A DNA stretch of 64,000 bases from the NCBI GenBank assembly GCA_934796775.1, contig CAKVPH010000002.1, forward strand, positions 1 to 64,000, given 5' to 3'. The DNA comes from an uncultured Clostridia bacterium (GTDB taxonomy: Bacteria > Bacillota > Clostridia > Christensenellales > Borkfalkiaceae). This document shows, in pieces, positions 8,116 to 16,878 of the stretch. A model generated the notes under the pieces. It had not been told where the DNA came from. It ran no database searches and was given only the letters and a program-made list of their open reading frames with translations. Within the stretch, counting starts at the first letter, position 1, and each line of letters opens with the position of its first letter. A program made the position numbers and the translations under genes.

Positions 8116-8295
8116 ATGTCCACAATAAGAGTTGGTGAGAACGAGTCCTTGGATAATGCTCTCCGTCGTTTTAAAAGAAAATGTTCGCGTGACGGTATCA
8201 TCGGCGATATGCGTCGTAAAGAACATTACGAAAAACCTTCGGTAAGACGCAAAAAGAAAGCTGAAGCCGCAAGAAAGAGAAATATAAAAGGTTAA
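8116..8295 (+). CDS. rpsU: 30S ribosomal protein S21
   Basis: A 59-residue very basic protein. The sequence STIRVGENESLDNALRRFKR, the CSRDGII region and the Lys/Arg-rich tail are characteristic of S21, the small-subunit protein near the anti-Shine-Dalgarno region of 16S rRNA. The ATG at 8116 is preceded at seven bases by AAGGAGGG; an in-frame TTG at 8110 inside the spacer is less likely. It has its own consensus promoter and a strong terminator at 8301, so it is probably monocistronic, unlike the common rpsU-yqeY arrangement. Confidence 0.97.
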   Translation: MSTIRVGENESLDNALRRFKRKCSRDGIIGDMRRKEHYEKPSVRRKKKAEAARKRNIKG

Positions 8296-8300
8296 TTTTT

Positions 8301-8339
8301 ACACCCGATAAGTTATATAGCTTGTCGGGTGTTTTTTTG
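8301..8339 (+). terminator. rpsU terminator
   Basis: ACACCCGA and TCGGGTGT arms extended by AAG/CTT around a short loop are followed by seven T residues, five bases after the rpsU stop codon. Confidence 0.92.
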
Positions 8340-8460
8340 TCGAATAATGCCGAAAGATGGCGAATCGGCAAAAACAAAAAAACTGAAAAGACCGAAAAAT
8401 AAACTTTTTTCTTAAGAAGGGTTTTATTAAAATCGGTATAAATATCAAGGGAGAAAAATT

Positions 8461-8877
8461 ATGAAAAAGAACGATGAAGGCAAAATAAAAAGCCTTGCAA
8501 AAATGGCAAAAAACAGATTGCGCACCGGTTTTTGGGAAAGTTATCGCGAAGACATGCACAAAAAAGTAAAAATGGCGGAAGAAGAGGGGATAGGTACGTC
8601 GAATATTATCAATTATTATAAGATAAAAGCCGAGCAGAGCGTAAATCCCGTAAACGAATCCGACGAAGCGTTTTATAATAAAGTAAAGCACATTCTGGAC
8701 GTTTACGGCGACGTAGGCGATATGATAGGCAGACTTTGCGACGAAGAGCTTATGAATAAAATGAATTTTCAGCAAATGCAACGATATATATTCGAGCTTG
8801 GAGACAAGTATTTAAAAGCCCGTGAAAGATACGAAAAAGAAAAGCAGTACGGTTTTTTAAAACTGAGCGGAAATTGA
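8461..8877 (+). CDS. hypothetical charged helical protein downstream of rpsU
   Basis: A 138-residue protein, very rich in Lys and Glu and predicted mostly helical, without signal peptide or membrane segment. I do not recognise a family. CAAGGGAGA eight bases upstream supports the start. It lies after the rpsU terminator and ends at a hairpin terminator of its own, so it is a separate unit. No function can be inferred beyond a soluble cytoplasmic protein. Confidence 0.7.
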   Translation: MKKNDEGKIKSLAKMAKNRLRTGFWESYREDMHKKVKMAEEEGIGTSNIINYYKIKAEQSVNPVNESDEAFYNKVKHILDVYGDVGDMIGRLCDEELMNKMNFQQMQRYIFELGDKYLKARERYEKEKQYGFLKLSGN

Positions 8878-8922
8878 ATAAAAAATGCGCTTTGATGTAA
8901 AATTAAAATTATAAAAAAATAG

Positions 8923-8960
8923 AAAAAGTGCCGCTATAAGTTGATTAACGGCACTTTTTG
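8923..8960 (+). terminator. terminator whose loop carries copy B of the dispersed motif
   Basis: AAAAAGTGCCG and CGGCACTTTTT form a perfect 11-base stem. The 15-base loop reads CTATAAGTTGATTAA, matching the motif found at 2638 and 53382. A-runs and T-runs on both sides would also allow action on the minus strand, serving the convergent gene at 8997. Confidence 0.85.
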
Positions 8961-8996
8961 TGTGTTTTAAATTGAATTTATATAAAGCAAAAAATA

Positions 8997-9224
8997 TTAA
9001 ACCGAAGCTTCTTTAACAAAAACGAAAGCGTGATAAACCTCGGTTTTAGTTTTGAATTTACCTACTTTTCTTAAAACGTTTACGGGAGTCATAGAATGAA
9101 ATTCCCACCCGTCAACGCATTCCTGTTTAATTACGTCGTAATATTTAATAATAGCGTTTTGTGCAGATTCTTTTTTATTTACCACGATACTTTCTGAGCA
9201 GGGAACAACTTTATAAATTTTCAT
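8997..9224 (-). CDS. small DUF4177-like protein
   Basis: A 75-residue protein from the ATG at 9224, which has GGAGG five bases upstream. A longer frame to 9278 lacks a ribosome binding site. The arrangement KIYKVVP, a helical segment, GWEFHSMTPVNV and a final strand HAFVFVKEA resembles the DUF4177 family of short proteins with unknown role. It converges with the 8461 gene over the motif-bearing terminator. The family call is a pattern match only. Confidence 0.6.
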   Translation of the reverse strand: MKIYKVVPCSESIVVNKKESAQNAIIKYYDVIKQECVDGWEFHSMTPVNVLRKVGKFKTKTEVYHAFVFVKEASV

Positions 9225-9344
9225 AATATCCTCCGAAAATAATTCATATATCTGTATTATATCACAAAAAAAAGGCAATGCAAAGCTTTTTTGTAAAATT
9301 TTACGAATCTTTCATAAAATCTTTTAAAAAAGGTCAAGAGCGGG

Positions 9345-9373
9345 TTGACTTATACCGTCGATTATTGTAAAAT
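9345..9373 (+). promoter_or_regulatory. promoter for tRNA-Arg
   Basis: TTGACT at 9345-9350 and TAAAAT at 9368-9373 with 17-base spacing, about 100 bases before the mature tRNA. Confidence 0.6.
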
Positions 9374-9476
9374 AAATAGGCTTGAAACATAAAAAATGTT
9401 GTACAATGTTATGGTTGATAGTAAAAAGAACGGGTGAGTTATTTTATTTATAAAACAACTTTCAAACCGATAATAA

Positions 9477-9551
9477 GCTTCTGTAGTTAAATGGATATAA
9501 TAAACCCCTCCTAAGGGTTAGTTATGGGTTCGATTCCCGTCAGGAGTACCA
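9477..9551 (+). tRNA. tRNA-Arg, anticodon CCU
   Basis: A complete cloverleaf can be drawn. The acceptor GCTTCTG pairs with CAGGAGT (two G-U pairs). The D stem is GTTA/TAAT, the anticodon stem AACCC/GGGTT with loop CTCCTAA (anticodon CCT), the T stem ATGGG/CCCGT with loop TTCGATT. The discriminator is A and CCA is encoded. It reads AGG codons. The adjacent recombinase suggests its 3' end is an integration site. Confidence 0.95.
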
Positions 9552-9552
9552 G

Positions 9553-9581
9553 AAAAACCACAATATCTTGTGGTTTTTTTA
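9553..9581. terminator. bidirectional terminator between tRNA-Arg and integrase
   Basis: AAAACCACAA and TTGTGGTTTT form a 10-base stem around TATC and are followed by T-runs on both strands. It can end the tRNA transcript on + and the integrase transcript on -. Confidence 0.85.
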
Positions 9582-9664
9582 TTTTCTCACTATATATTGT
9601 GGTCTGTTTTTTCTGAATATGCGTATTTTCAATAATACCAAAATAATACCGATTTTTATTTTCG

Positions 9665-10657
9665 TCATTTTTTTGAGATATTGTTTAACGCAAAAACTAC
9701 CTTTTCTTGCGTATCGGGAATAAAGTGACTGTAAACTTCGAGCGTTACCGTCGAATCGCTATGCCCCATATATTTGCTCACGGTTTGAATAGGAACGTTC
9801 TGAGATAGAAGTAAACTGCAATATGTGTGCCTGAGTCCGTGGCAAGAAACGTGTTTAAATCTGTATTTTGCTTCAAGTTTGGTGAGTATGTGCGCGATTG
9901 TATGCGGGTATAAAGGTTGTCTGTCAAGCCCGACGGCAAGATAGTATTCGTCTTGTTTTTCGTCAAAGTGTTCGTCGGCAAGCCTGAACCATTCTTTGTA
10001 TTTCTTCAAATCGTCAACAAGATTATCGGGCATAGGAATATCTCTTAAAGACGTTTTTGTTTTCGGGCATTTTTCGTATATGCCGAATTCTCTGCTGACA
10101 AGTCTGTTTCTGCGAACGTGTAAAATGCGATTTTTCAAGTCAACGTCGCTCCAACGAAGCCCGTGTAATTCTCCGTTTCTTATTCCCGTCAACAGCATCA
10201 GTTTTATACAAATCCGTTGATTGATTGTATCGTCCGAGAGGTTGTCGAGCATTTCCAAAAACTCCTGCGCTTCTCTGAACGAAAACACTTCTTTTTCTGG
10301 CACGGCTCGAAGGGACGTATTGCTGTTTCCCGCTCCGATTTTAGTACCGCAAACGGGATTTTTTGTTATCCATTCATAACGGACAGCCTCGTTAAAAAGC
10401 GTCCTCAGAATACGCCTGTATCCTTTTATAGTTTCGGCAGAGTAAGCCTTTTCGTTTTTAACCGTTTCAAAATAATCATCGTATTTCAGATTATATCTGT
10501 CGCAAATCGCCTGCGCCGTTTCTTTCATTATATGAGAATCGTAGTGATTCATATGGTACGACCTGCAACGGTCTAAAAAACCTTCGCGTGCAAGTTGGCG
10601 AAAATTTACGGTTTTCGGTAAAGGATTTTTTAATCTTGCCGTTAATTTCAATGTCAA
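9665..10657 (-). CDS. tyrosine recombinase (phage/ICE-type integrase), N-terminally short
   Basis: A 330-residue integrase. The catalytic set is complete: Arg160 in LLTGIRNGEL, a Lys-bearing beta-hairpin (KTKTSLRDIP), His273 and Arg276 in HGLRHTYC, His299 in MGHSD and Tyr309 in VYSHF. Residues 44-62 (KETAQAICDRYNLKYDDYF) look like the small Xre-like helix-turn-helix insertion seen in the core-binding domain of some Firmicutes integrases. The N-terminal arm-binding domain of full-length relatives (about 380-400 residues) is missing. The frame opens only at a TTG (10657) after an upstream stop, and no good ribosome binding site is visible, so the gene may be decayed at its 5' end. It points to tRNA-Arg(CCU), the usual orientation for tRNA-integrating elements. 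Confidence 0.85.
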   Translation of the reverse strand: MTLKLTARLKNPLPKTVNFRQLAREGFLDRCRSYHMNHYDSHIMKETAQAICDRYNLKYDDYFETVKNEKAYSAETIKGYRRILRTLFNEAVRYEWITKNPVCGTKIGAGNSNTSLRAVPEKEVFSFREAQEFLEMLDNLSDDTINQRICIKLMLLTGIRNGELHGLRWSDVDLKNRILHVRRNRLVSREFGIYEKCPKTKTSLRDIPMPDNLVDDLKKYKEWFRLADEHFDEKQDEYYLAVGLDRQPLYPHTIAHILTKLEAKYRFKHVSCHGLRHTYCSLLLSQNVPIQTVSKYMGHSDSTVTLEVYSHFIPDTQEKVVFALNNISKK

Positions 10658-10819
10658 ATTGTATTTTTTAGCGGTAAACTAATTGAAAAAAAGTTGCACG
10701 TCTATAAACCTGCGTATTATCCGAAAAGCATAATTTATAAAATTTTATAAAACACAATTCATATATTTCACTTTGCAAACCTGCGTGTTCAAATTGTTAC
10801 GCGTTTACATAATAAAATC

Positions 10820-10847
10820 CGCACTCATACTATGAGTGCGTTTTTTT
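10820..10847 (+). terminator. orphan rightward terminator
   Basis: CGCACTCAT and ATGAGTGCG form a perfect 9-base stem with a 3-base loop followed by seven T residues. No + strand gene lies between it and the tRNA terminator at 9553, so its gene has been lost or displaced. Confidence 0.8.
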
Positions 10848-10850
10848 ATA

Positions 10851-10896
10851 TAAATAACATCCACAATAAATAACATCCACAATAAATAACATCCAC
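10851..10896. repeat. 16-base tandem repeat, three copies
   Basis: Unit TAAATAACATCCACAA is repeated perfectly, the third copy being truncated to 14 bases. Each unit contains AACATCCA, which can pair with TGGATGTT at 10910-10917. Confidence 0.9.
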
Positions 10897-10917
10897 ACGC
10901 TGTAACGGATGGATGTT
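10888..10917 (-). terminator. hairpin downstream of the AraC gene stop
   Basis: AACATCCA (last tandem-repeat copy) and TGGATGTT make an 8-base stem with a 14-base loop about 15 bases after the stop codon of the minus-strand AraC gene. The following T-run is weak, so it may be a 3' UTR structure rather than an efficient terminator. Confidence 0.4.
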
Positions 10918-10931
10918 TAATCATTTAATCT

Positions 10932-11879
10932 TTAAAATATTTTATATGCTTTTTCTTTTCTGTACTGCTTTGGCGATTGTCCCGTTTTTTTCTTAAAAGT
11001 AGAAGTAAAATGCGAAGAATCAAAAAATCCGCAATCCTGCGCGATAGCAGATATGTTTTTTTGCGTATTAAACAGCATTTCTTTTGCTTTTTCAACTCTT
11101 ATTTCGGTTAAGTATTCTATCGGAGTATAACGGCTAAGAGCTTTAAAACTCGCTATGTAATTTGATTTTGACATGTTCGCTATTTTAAGCAACATATCTA
11201 TAGAAATTTTATCATCGTAATTTTCTTTCATATATTCCATTGTTTTAACTATAGAATAAAGGTTTGCGTTTTCGTCGTAGGAGTGCTTTTTATCTATGGT
11301 TTTATGGCTTTCAAGCATAAGGGACGAAAGCTTACTTATAATAGTTAATGCCTTAGAAAGTTCCTGAATATTGTTTTCGGGTTTATCGTCGCTTTTGTCC
11401 AGCAAGTCGTTAAATTCAGGCGTTAAAGTTTTTAGTTGTTTTTCGTTAAGCCTTAAAAACATTCCGTGTGACGAGCCGTCGCGGATAAGCGGCTCTATGT
11501 CCCACAGTATAGTAAACCCGGGAATAGAATGCAGTTCGTCCTTATATCGCTCTAAAAAATAGGGGCTTAACAGGATATGCAAAATTTTAAATTTATCGGG
11601 ATCTTCGCTGAAATATCCGTGCTGAAATTTTTCGGGTATAACGTAAACGCTGCCTTTTGTGGCTTCAACGCAGTTGTTTTCCATGTAGTGCCAGCCGCTG
11701 CCATCAGTTATAATATTGATCTCGCAAAAGGAGTGACTATGCATCGGTATAGGAAAGCCGAATTTAATCGAACTGTCATGTACATAAGATATGACGTAAC
11801 GGAATTTATTTTCTGATTGAAATAAATTTTTATACTGGTATTCTGAAACGCCCGTGTATTCTAATTTTTTCGGATGCAT
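10932..11879 (-). CDS. AraC-family regulator (cupin sensor + HTH)
   Basis: A 315-residue regulator. The N-terminal cupin-like sensor (about 20-110) shows MHSHSFCEINIIT and a YVIPEKFQHGY pattern. The C-terminal domain (about 215-312) has two helix-turn-helix motifs and the AraC signature GFFDSSHFTSTFKKKTGQSPKQYR. AAGGAG lies just upstream. It is divergent from the giant repeat lipoprotein at 11988, with about 108 bases between the starts, and is probably the sugar-responsive activator of the block from 11988 to 27775. Cupin-type AraC proteins usually bind a mono- or oligosaccharide inducer. Confidence 0.92.
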   Translation of the reverse strand: MHPKKLEYTGVSEYQYKNLFQSENKFRYVISYVHDSSIKFGFPIPMHSHSFCEINIITDGSGWHYMENNCVEATKGSVYVIPEKFQHGYFSEDPDKFKILHILLSPYFLERYKDELHSIPGFTILWDIEPLIRDGSSHGMFLRLNEKQLKTLTPEFNDLLDKSDDKPENNIQELSKALTIISKLSSLMLESHKTIDKKHSYDENANLYSIVKTMEYMKENYDDKISIDMLLKIANMSKSNYIASFKALSRYTPIEYLTEIRVEKAKEMLFNTQKNISAIAQDCGFFDSSHFTSTFKKKTGQSPKQYRKEKAYKIF

Positions 11880-11987
11880 AATTTACTCCTTATTTTGGAC
11901 TATTTTACAAAAAATACGGCAATTTTTACTATATCATAACATTTTTTTGTGTTAAAATCAAGCTAATCTACAAGGAAGGTGGAAAAG

Positions 11988-14900
11988 ATGAACAGAAAAT
12001 TTTTAACAATTTTACTTTCAATATTATGCTTAAGCATGATAGTGGCATGTTTTGTTTCCTGCGATGCGGAAACAAGCGAAAACGAGCCGAAGTATACGCT
12101 TTCAAGCGGCGAAGAAATTCCCGCGTCGATTGACGTAGAGATCGGATCTCTGTGTATTATTCCCAAAGTTGTAAATGCTGACGGAACCGTGCTTGACTTT
12201 GAAGTAAAAGCCAAAGACGATTCACAAGTCGAAATCAACAACGCAAAATTCAGGGCTGTTGTTTTACAAGGATACACAATAAGTTACTTTGAAAACGAAA
12301 AAGTCGTGGTATCTATAGCGGTAAACGTAAAAGATACCACTGCGCCCATGATTATAGTGAATGCGCCCGAGGGTATGACGGTAATTTATAATTCCACCGT
12401 AACAATTCCCGTGTGCAAGGTAAGCGACTCTTCCGGCGAAAGTATTGTTCCCGAAATAAGCGTTACCGATAAAGACGGTAATGCCGTAACCATAACCGGC
12501 AATACGTTTGTCGCAAACGTACTCGGCACTTATACGGTATCGTATAAAGCAACCGATAAAAGCGGTAATTCGAATACGAAAACGTTAGGAATCAACTGTG
12601 AAATGGCAGATCTTCTTAACGGTTTCGAATCTCTTTCGGACGTAGGATATTTTGCAGATCCTTGCGAAAAGGAATTAAACAGCGAATATGCGTCAACCGG
12701 TAACGGCGTAAAAATTACTGAAACCGGAACAGAAAATTACACATATCGTTCATTGTACGTTCCTTTAAAAAAGGACGGAAAGATGATTACGTTAAAGCAA
12801 CTTTTAAAATACGAAAAAGTACAGCTTACCGTATATGCCTCCGAAAATAACGAACTCGGTCTTGCCAACGGAACTTTCTCCATAACGGCAGGGCAGAATA
12901 TAATGGTATTCACGAGAGAGCAGATTCAGGCAGGTTTAAAGTTTACTAAAGGTCAGTTTTCCGAAAAAGACGGATTTTTGCTCAATCTTCGTTACGGAAC
13001 AAACGGCTTCTGGATGGTACTCGACGACTTTATAGGAATTTATCCGAGAGATTACGTTCCCACCCTTGAGGCCGACATTACTATAAACGGAATAGATAAT
13101 ATGCCGGTATTATACGGAAGCGAAGTAACTCTTCCCGAAGCCACCGCTATTTACAATGGTAATACTTTGGAATACTCTGTAACCGTTAAAGATAAAACAG
13201 GCTCAACCGTTGAACTTAACGGCAACAAATTCAATGCCGACGTAGTAGGACTTTACACAGCCGAATACGCAATAACTACCGAAGGTTATGAAGGGTATGC
13301 AACCATAAACTTTATTTGCAGATACGGCACCTTGTTCAACGATTTTGAAAGCGTAGACTGCGTAACGTGGGCAAAAGATAGCGCAACTACTGCAACTAAA
13401 GAACTTGTTGACGGCTATAACGGAAATGGCGTAAAGATAACCGCGCTCAACAATTTCTCGTGGGAGCAGGTAAGACTGCCTATTACGGACGAAAATGGTT
13501 TTGTAACTGCAAGAAATTTTGCCAAATTCGATAAACTCGCATTCGTCGTATACGTCGGTAACGATTTAAAACTCTGTACCGCAAACGCAAACGAGCAGTA
13601 CGATATAAAAGCAGGTTGGAACGCCGTCACTTTCTCGGTTGCAAACTTTGTTGCGGCAGGCAATTTCAGTGAAGACGCAAACGGAATATATCTGTGCGTA
13701 CACGGTCTTGAAAGCGGAAAAGAAATTATATTTGACGCAATTTACGGATTGCACGTCGAAAACTATGAACCGCCCGTTGCAGGCGAAATTAAAATTAACG
13801 CCGTAAACGGAAGCGTTATAATAAAGGATAAACAAATGACCGTTCCTGCGGCTACCGTTATAGATGCCGACGGCAACGCTCTTGAATACGAAATAGTTGT
13901 AAAAGACGGCAACGGCACAACCGTAACGCTTTCCGCCGGAGATAAATTCACGCCATCGGTTTTAGGTATTTACGAACTGACTTACGTTATAACAGCCGAC
14001 GGTTACGACGGAAGCGAAAGCGTAGCCTTGCAGTGTAAAAAAGCAATGCTTTTAAACTCGTTCGACGAGCTGTCGGATTTACCTTACGTTATCAATACGG
14101 ATACCACAAAGCTTTGCGAAGTTGTAAATACTTTTGACGGCAAAGGCGTAAAAACAACTGCTCCTAACGGTATGAGTTGGGCGCAGGTTCAGGTTGGCGC
14201 AAAAGATAACAACGGATATATTTCCTGGAAAAATTTCCAGAAATTCCAGAAGATTCAGTTTGTAGTATACAGCAGTTCTTCTGCGACCTTCTGTACGGCG
14301 ACCAACAGCGAAAGCATGGGCGTATCGGAAGGCTGGAATATAGTTGAACTCAGCATGAGCGGAATAGTTGCCGCCGGTAACTTCAGAGAAGACGCAAACG
14401 GATTCTACCTTTGCGTAAACGGTCTTAATGAAAACGAATATCTTATTTTCGATAGTTTTTACGGAATTTATTCAGACGACTATCAGCCTGACGTTGAAGT
14501 TGACGTTACTATAGATTCTATAGATAATCTTACTGCTATTTTAGGCAGCGAATACACAATTCCCGCATATTCGGCAACGCACGGCGGAACCGAACTTGAA
14601 TGCGAAATAATCGTAAAAGACGCAGGCGGAAACGTTATTGAAGTAAACGACGGTAAATTTACAGTCGCATCGCTCGGCGCATACATGATAACTTATAAAG
14701 TAATTACCGCAGGTTACGAGGGCGAAGCGAGTATAAACGTAAACGCTAAAAAGGGTAATCTTTTAAATAATTTTGATAAAATAAGCGATATGACACATGT
14801 AGGCATAAGCACTACTAACGAAGTAGTAAACACGCTTTCAGGTCAGGCAATAAAGATTACCGCAAACGCGGCGTTCAGCTGGACGAGAGTAAGCTTTCCC

Positions 14901-15892
14901 GCAATCGAAAACGGAGAATATCTTACCGCAAAGAATCTTAAAAATTATCAAAAAATCAGATTTGTAATTTACAGTTCGGCAGACGGCGTTTATGTTTGCA
15001 CTGCGTTAAACGAAGAAGGTTATACTTTAAAGAAAGGTTGGAATATCGTTGAGTTCTCCCCGAAAACATAAAATCGGCGTTTGAAGAAAACGCAAACGGT
15101 TTTTATCTGGCCGTAAACGGACCAAGCGCAGGCGAACACATTATGTTTTATGCCGCCTACGGAATTTATTCCGACGATTACGTTCCTCCCGTTGCAGGTG
15201 AGCTTAAAATAGACTCTGTAGACGGTCTAATCGCTTTATACGGCAGCGAATATACGTTGCCCGCATATACCGCGGTAGACGCAAACGGCGAAACTCTTAA
15301 TTGTTCTGTTACCGTAACCGACGCAAACGGTTTAGCAGTTACCGTAACAAACGGTAAATTTACGGCTAACGTTTTAGGCATATACACGATTACTTATACT
15401 ATCGTGTCCGAAGGTTACGAGGGCGAAGCAAGCGTAACCGTAAATTGTAAAAAGGGTAATCTTTTAAATAATTTTGATAAAATAAGCGATATGACCTATG
15501 TAGGCATAAGTACTACTAACGAAGTAGCAAACGCGCTTTCAGGTAAGGCAATAAAGATTACCGCAAACGCGGCGTTCGGCTGGACGAGAGTAAGCTTTCC
15601 CGCAATCGAAAACGGCGGATATCTTACCGTTGAAAATTTAAGAAAATACGAAAAGATAAGATTTGTAATTTATTGTTCGGCAGACGGCGTTTATGTTTGC
15701 ACTGCGTTAGACGAAGAAGGTTATACGTTAAAGAAAGGTTGGAACGTCGTTGAGTTCTCGCCCGAAAACATAAAATCGGCGTTTGAAGAAAGCGCAAACG
15801 GTTTTTATCTGGCCGTGAACAACGTCGCTCAGGGCGATTATATAATGATGTATTCGGCAGAAGGCATTTACGCCGACGACTACCGGATTTAA
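11988..15892 (+). pseudogene. giant repeat lipoprotein (Ig-like + carbohydrate-binding-like), frameshifted
   Basis: The reading frame opens at ATG 11988 (after AAGGAAGG) and stops at 15071. Homologous sequence continues in the next frame to 15892. Comparison with the following repeat shows one base missing around 15059-15060 (TTCTCCCCG against TTCTCGCCCG). The restored product is about 1,301 residues: a lipobox (IVAC, Cys21, or alternatively Cys25), an Ig-like region, then five units of about 235 residues. Each unit has a beta-sandwich starting LLN-x-F and an Ig-like part ending in a YEGxA motif. Units start near 12606, 13330, 14049, 14757 and 15458. It is probably a surface glycan-binding lipoprotein working with the importer downstream. 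The frameshift may be real, phase-variable or a sequencing error. No catalytic domain is seen. Confidence 0.8.
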
Positions 15893-15904
15893 AAAATTTT
15901 TCCT

Positions 15905-15935
15905 CTTTGCCGCGCTGTAAAAAGGTGCGGCAAAG
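15905..15935. promoter_or_regulatory. intercistronic hairpin before permease
   Basis: CTTTGCCGC and GCGGCAAAG form a perfect 9-base stem with a 13-base loop and no T-run, between the lipoprotein gene and the permease. It could protect the upstream mRNA from decay or attenuate permease expression. A similar stem sits in the same position at 56597. Confidence 0.55.
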
Positions 15936-15958
15936 ATAAAATGTCGGAGAATTTTATA

Positions 15959-16870
15959 ATGACAAAACTTTTTCAAAAAGGAAAAGAAAACTTAACTCCC
16001 GCCGTAAAGGACATAGGAAAAAAACGCATAAGGCACGTAAGACCGGTGTTTATCATAATAGGGCTTGTAATGCTCGTTTACGCATTTTCAATGCTTACGC
16101 CGCTTTATTACATGCTTGTGAACTCTTTAAAACGAATCGACGACTTTTTAGAGCGCGGCGGTTGGTCTTTTCCGTCCGGAGAATACGGCGGAATATTTTG
16201 GGATAACTACGAAAACGTTTTTAATATGGGCGGAGATACGAGTTTTTATAAAATGCTTTTAAACTCGCTCATATTCACCGTATCGGTAGTTTTAATATCA
16301 ACTGCCAGCACTACGGCTACGGCATACGTTCTTGCAAGGTTCCGTTTCCCGGGCAGAGGGCTTTTGGTTTCGATAGGTTTCGGGTCGTTGGTTTTGCCCG
16401 ATTTCGGTGCGGCTTCGGTAATATATAAGCTGTTTTTAGACTGGAACCTTATGGATACCTGGGGAATACTCATACAATTTGCAACTCCGTTCGGAATACT
16501 TTATCTGATGCTTTTCAGTTTGTTTTCAACAATGTCCAACGGCTATGTAGAAGCGGCTGAAATCGACGGAGCCGGCGAGTTTACCATATTTTTCAAAATA
16601 TGCGTACCCATGGCACTCGGAATGATGAGTGCGGTAATGGTAATAACCGCCATCAATACATGGAACGATTATTACACTTCGTATATGTATTTGCCGAGTT
16701 TAAAAACCTTGGCTTTAGGGCTACAGGAACTGTCGCTTACGCTTTCGCAGTTTCAGCGTCCTACGCTGTTTGCCGCAATGGTTATAACCGTTGCGCCTGT
16801 GGTAATACTTTTTATTGCCATGCACGATAAAATAATTTCATTTACCGCCGGCGGCGGATTAAAGGGATAG
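15959..16870 (+). CDS. ABC sugar importer permease, MalG type (system 1)
   Basis: A 303-residue inner membrane permease with six hydrophobic segments. The EAA loop reads EAAEIDGAGEFTIFFKICVP, where the ATPase docks. The closing GGLKG tail is typical of MalG/UgpE-type subunits of carbohydrate uptake transporter 1 family systems. The ATG at 15959 is used because GGAG precedes it by nine bases; ATG 15941 overlaps that site. The partner permease is not adjacent but 3 kb downstream (19780), with a glycosidase-like lipoprotein and the binding protein between them. No ATPase gene is linked. Confidence 0.93.
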   Translation: MTKLFQKGKENLTPAVKDIGKKRIRHVRPVFIIIGLVMLVYAFSMLTPLYYMLVNSLKRIDDFLERGGWSFPSGEYGGIFWDNYENVFNMGGDTSFYKMLLNSLIFTVSVVLISTASTTATAYVLARFRFPGRGLLVSIGFGSLVLPDFGAASVIYKLFLDWNLMDTWGILIQFATPFGILYLMLFSLFSTMSNGYVEAAEIDGAGEFTIFFKICVPMALGMMSAVMVITAINTWNDYYTSYMYLPSLKTLALGLQELSLTLSQFQRPTLFAAMVITVAPVVILFIAMHDKIISFTAGGGLKG

Positions 16871-16878
16871 GTGAATTT

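Larger units (their letters stand above)
10658..10931. other. non-coding segment between integrase and AraC gene
   Basis: This 274-base AT-rich stretch contains no plausible gene. It holds two copies of AAACCTGCGT (near 10702 and 10778), a + strand terminator at 10820, a 16-base tandem repeat at 10851 and a hairpin at 10888. No copy of the tRNA 3' end could be recognised here. Confidence 0.6.

Noticed and set aside
10702..10800. Possible degenerate tRNA or att copy (GTTCAAATTG and twice AAACCTGCGT)
   Set aside because: No cloverleaf can be drawn and no match to the tRNA-Arg 3' end is visible; the repeat is only 10 bases.
10851..10896. CRISPR-like array
   Set aside because: The three 16-base units are directly adjacent without spacers, and no cas gene is present.
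13415..13951. Three minus-strand frames of 60-90 residues opposite the repeat lipoprotein
   Set aside because: They recur at the same place in different repeat units and are simple antisense shadows of repeated coding sequence.
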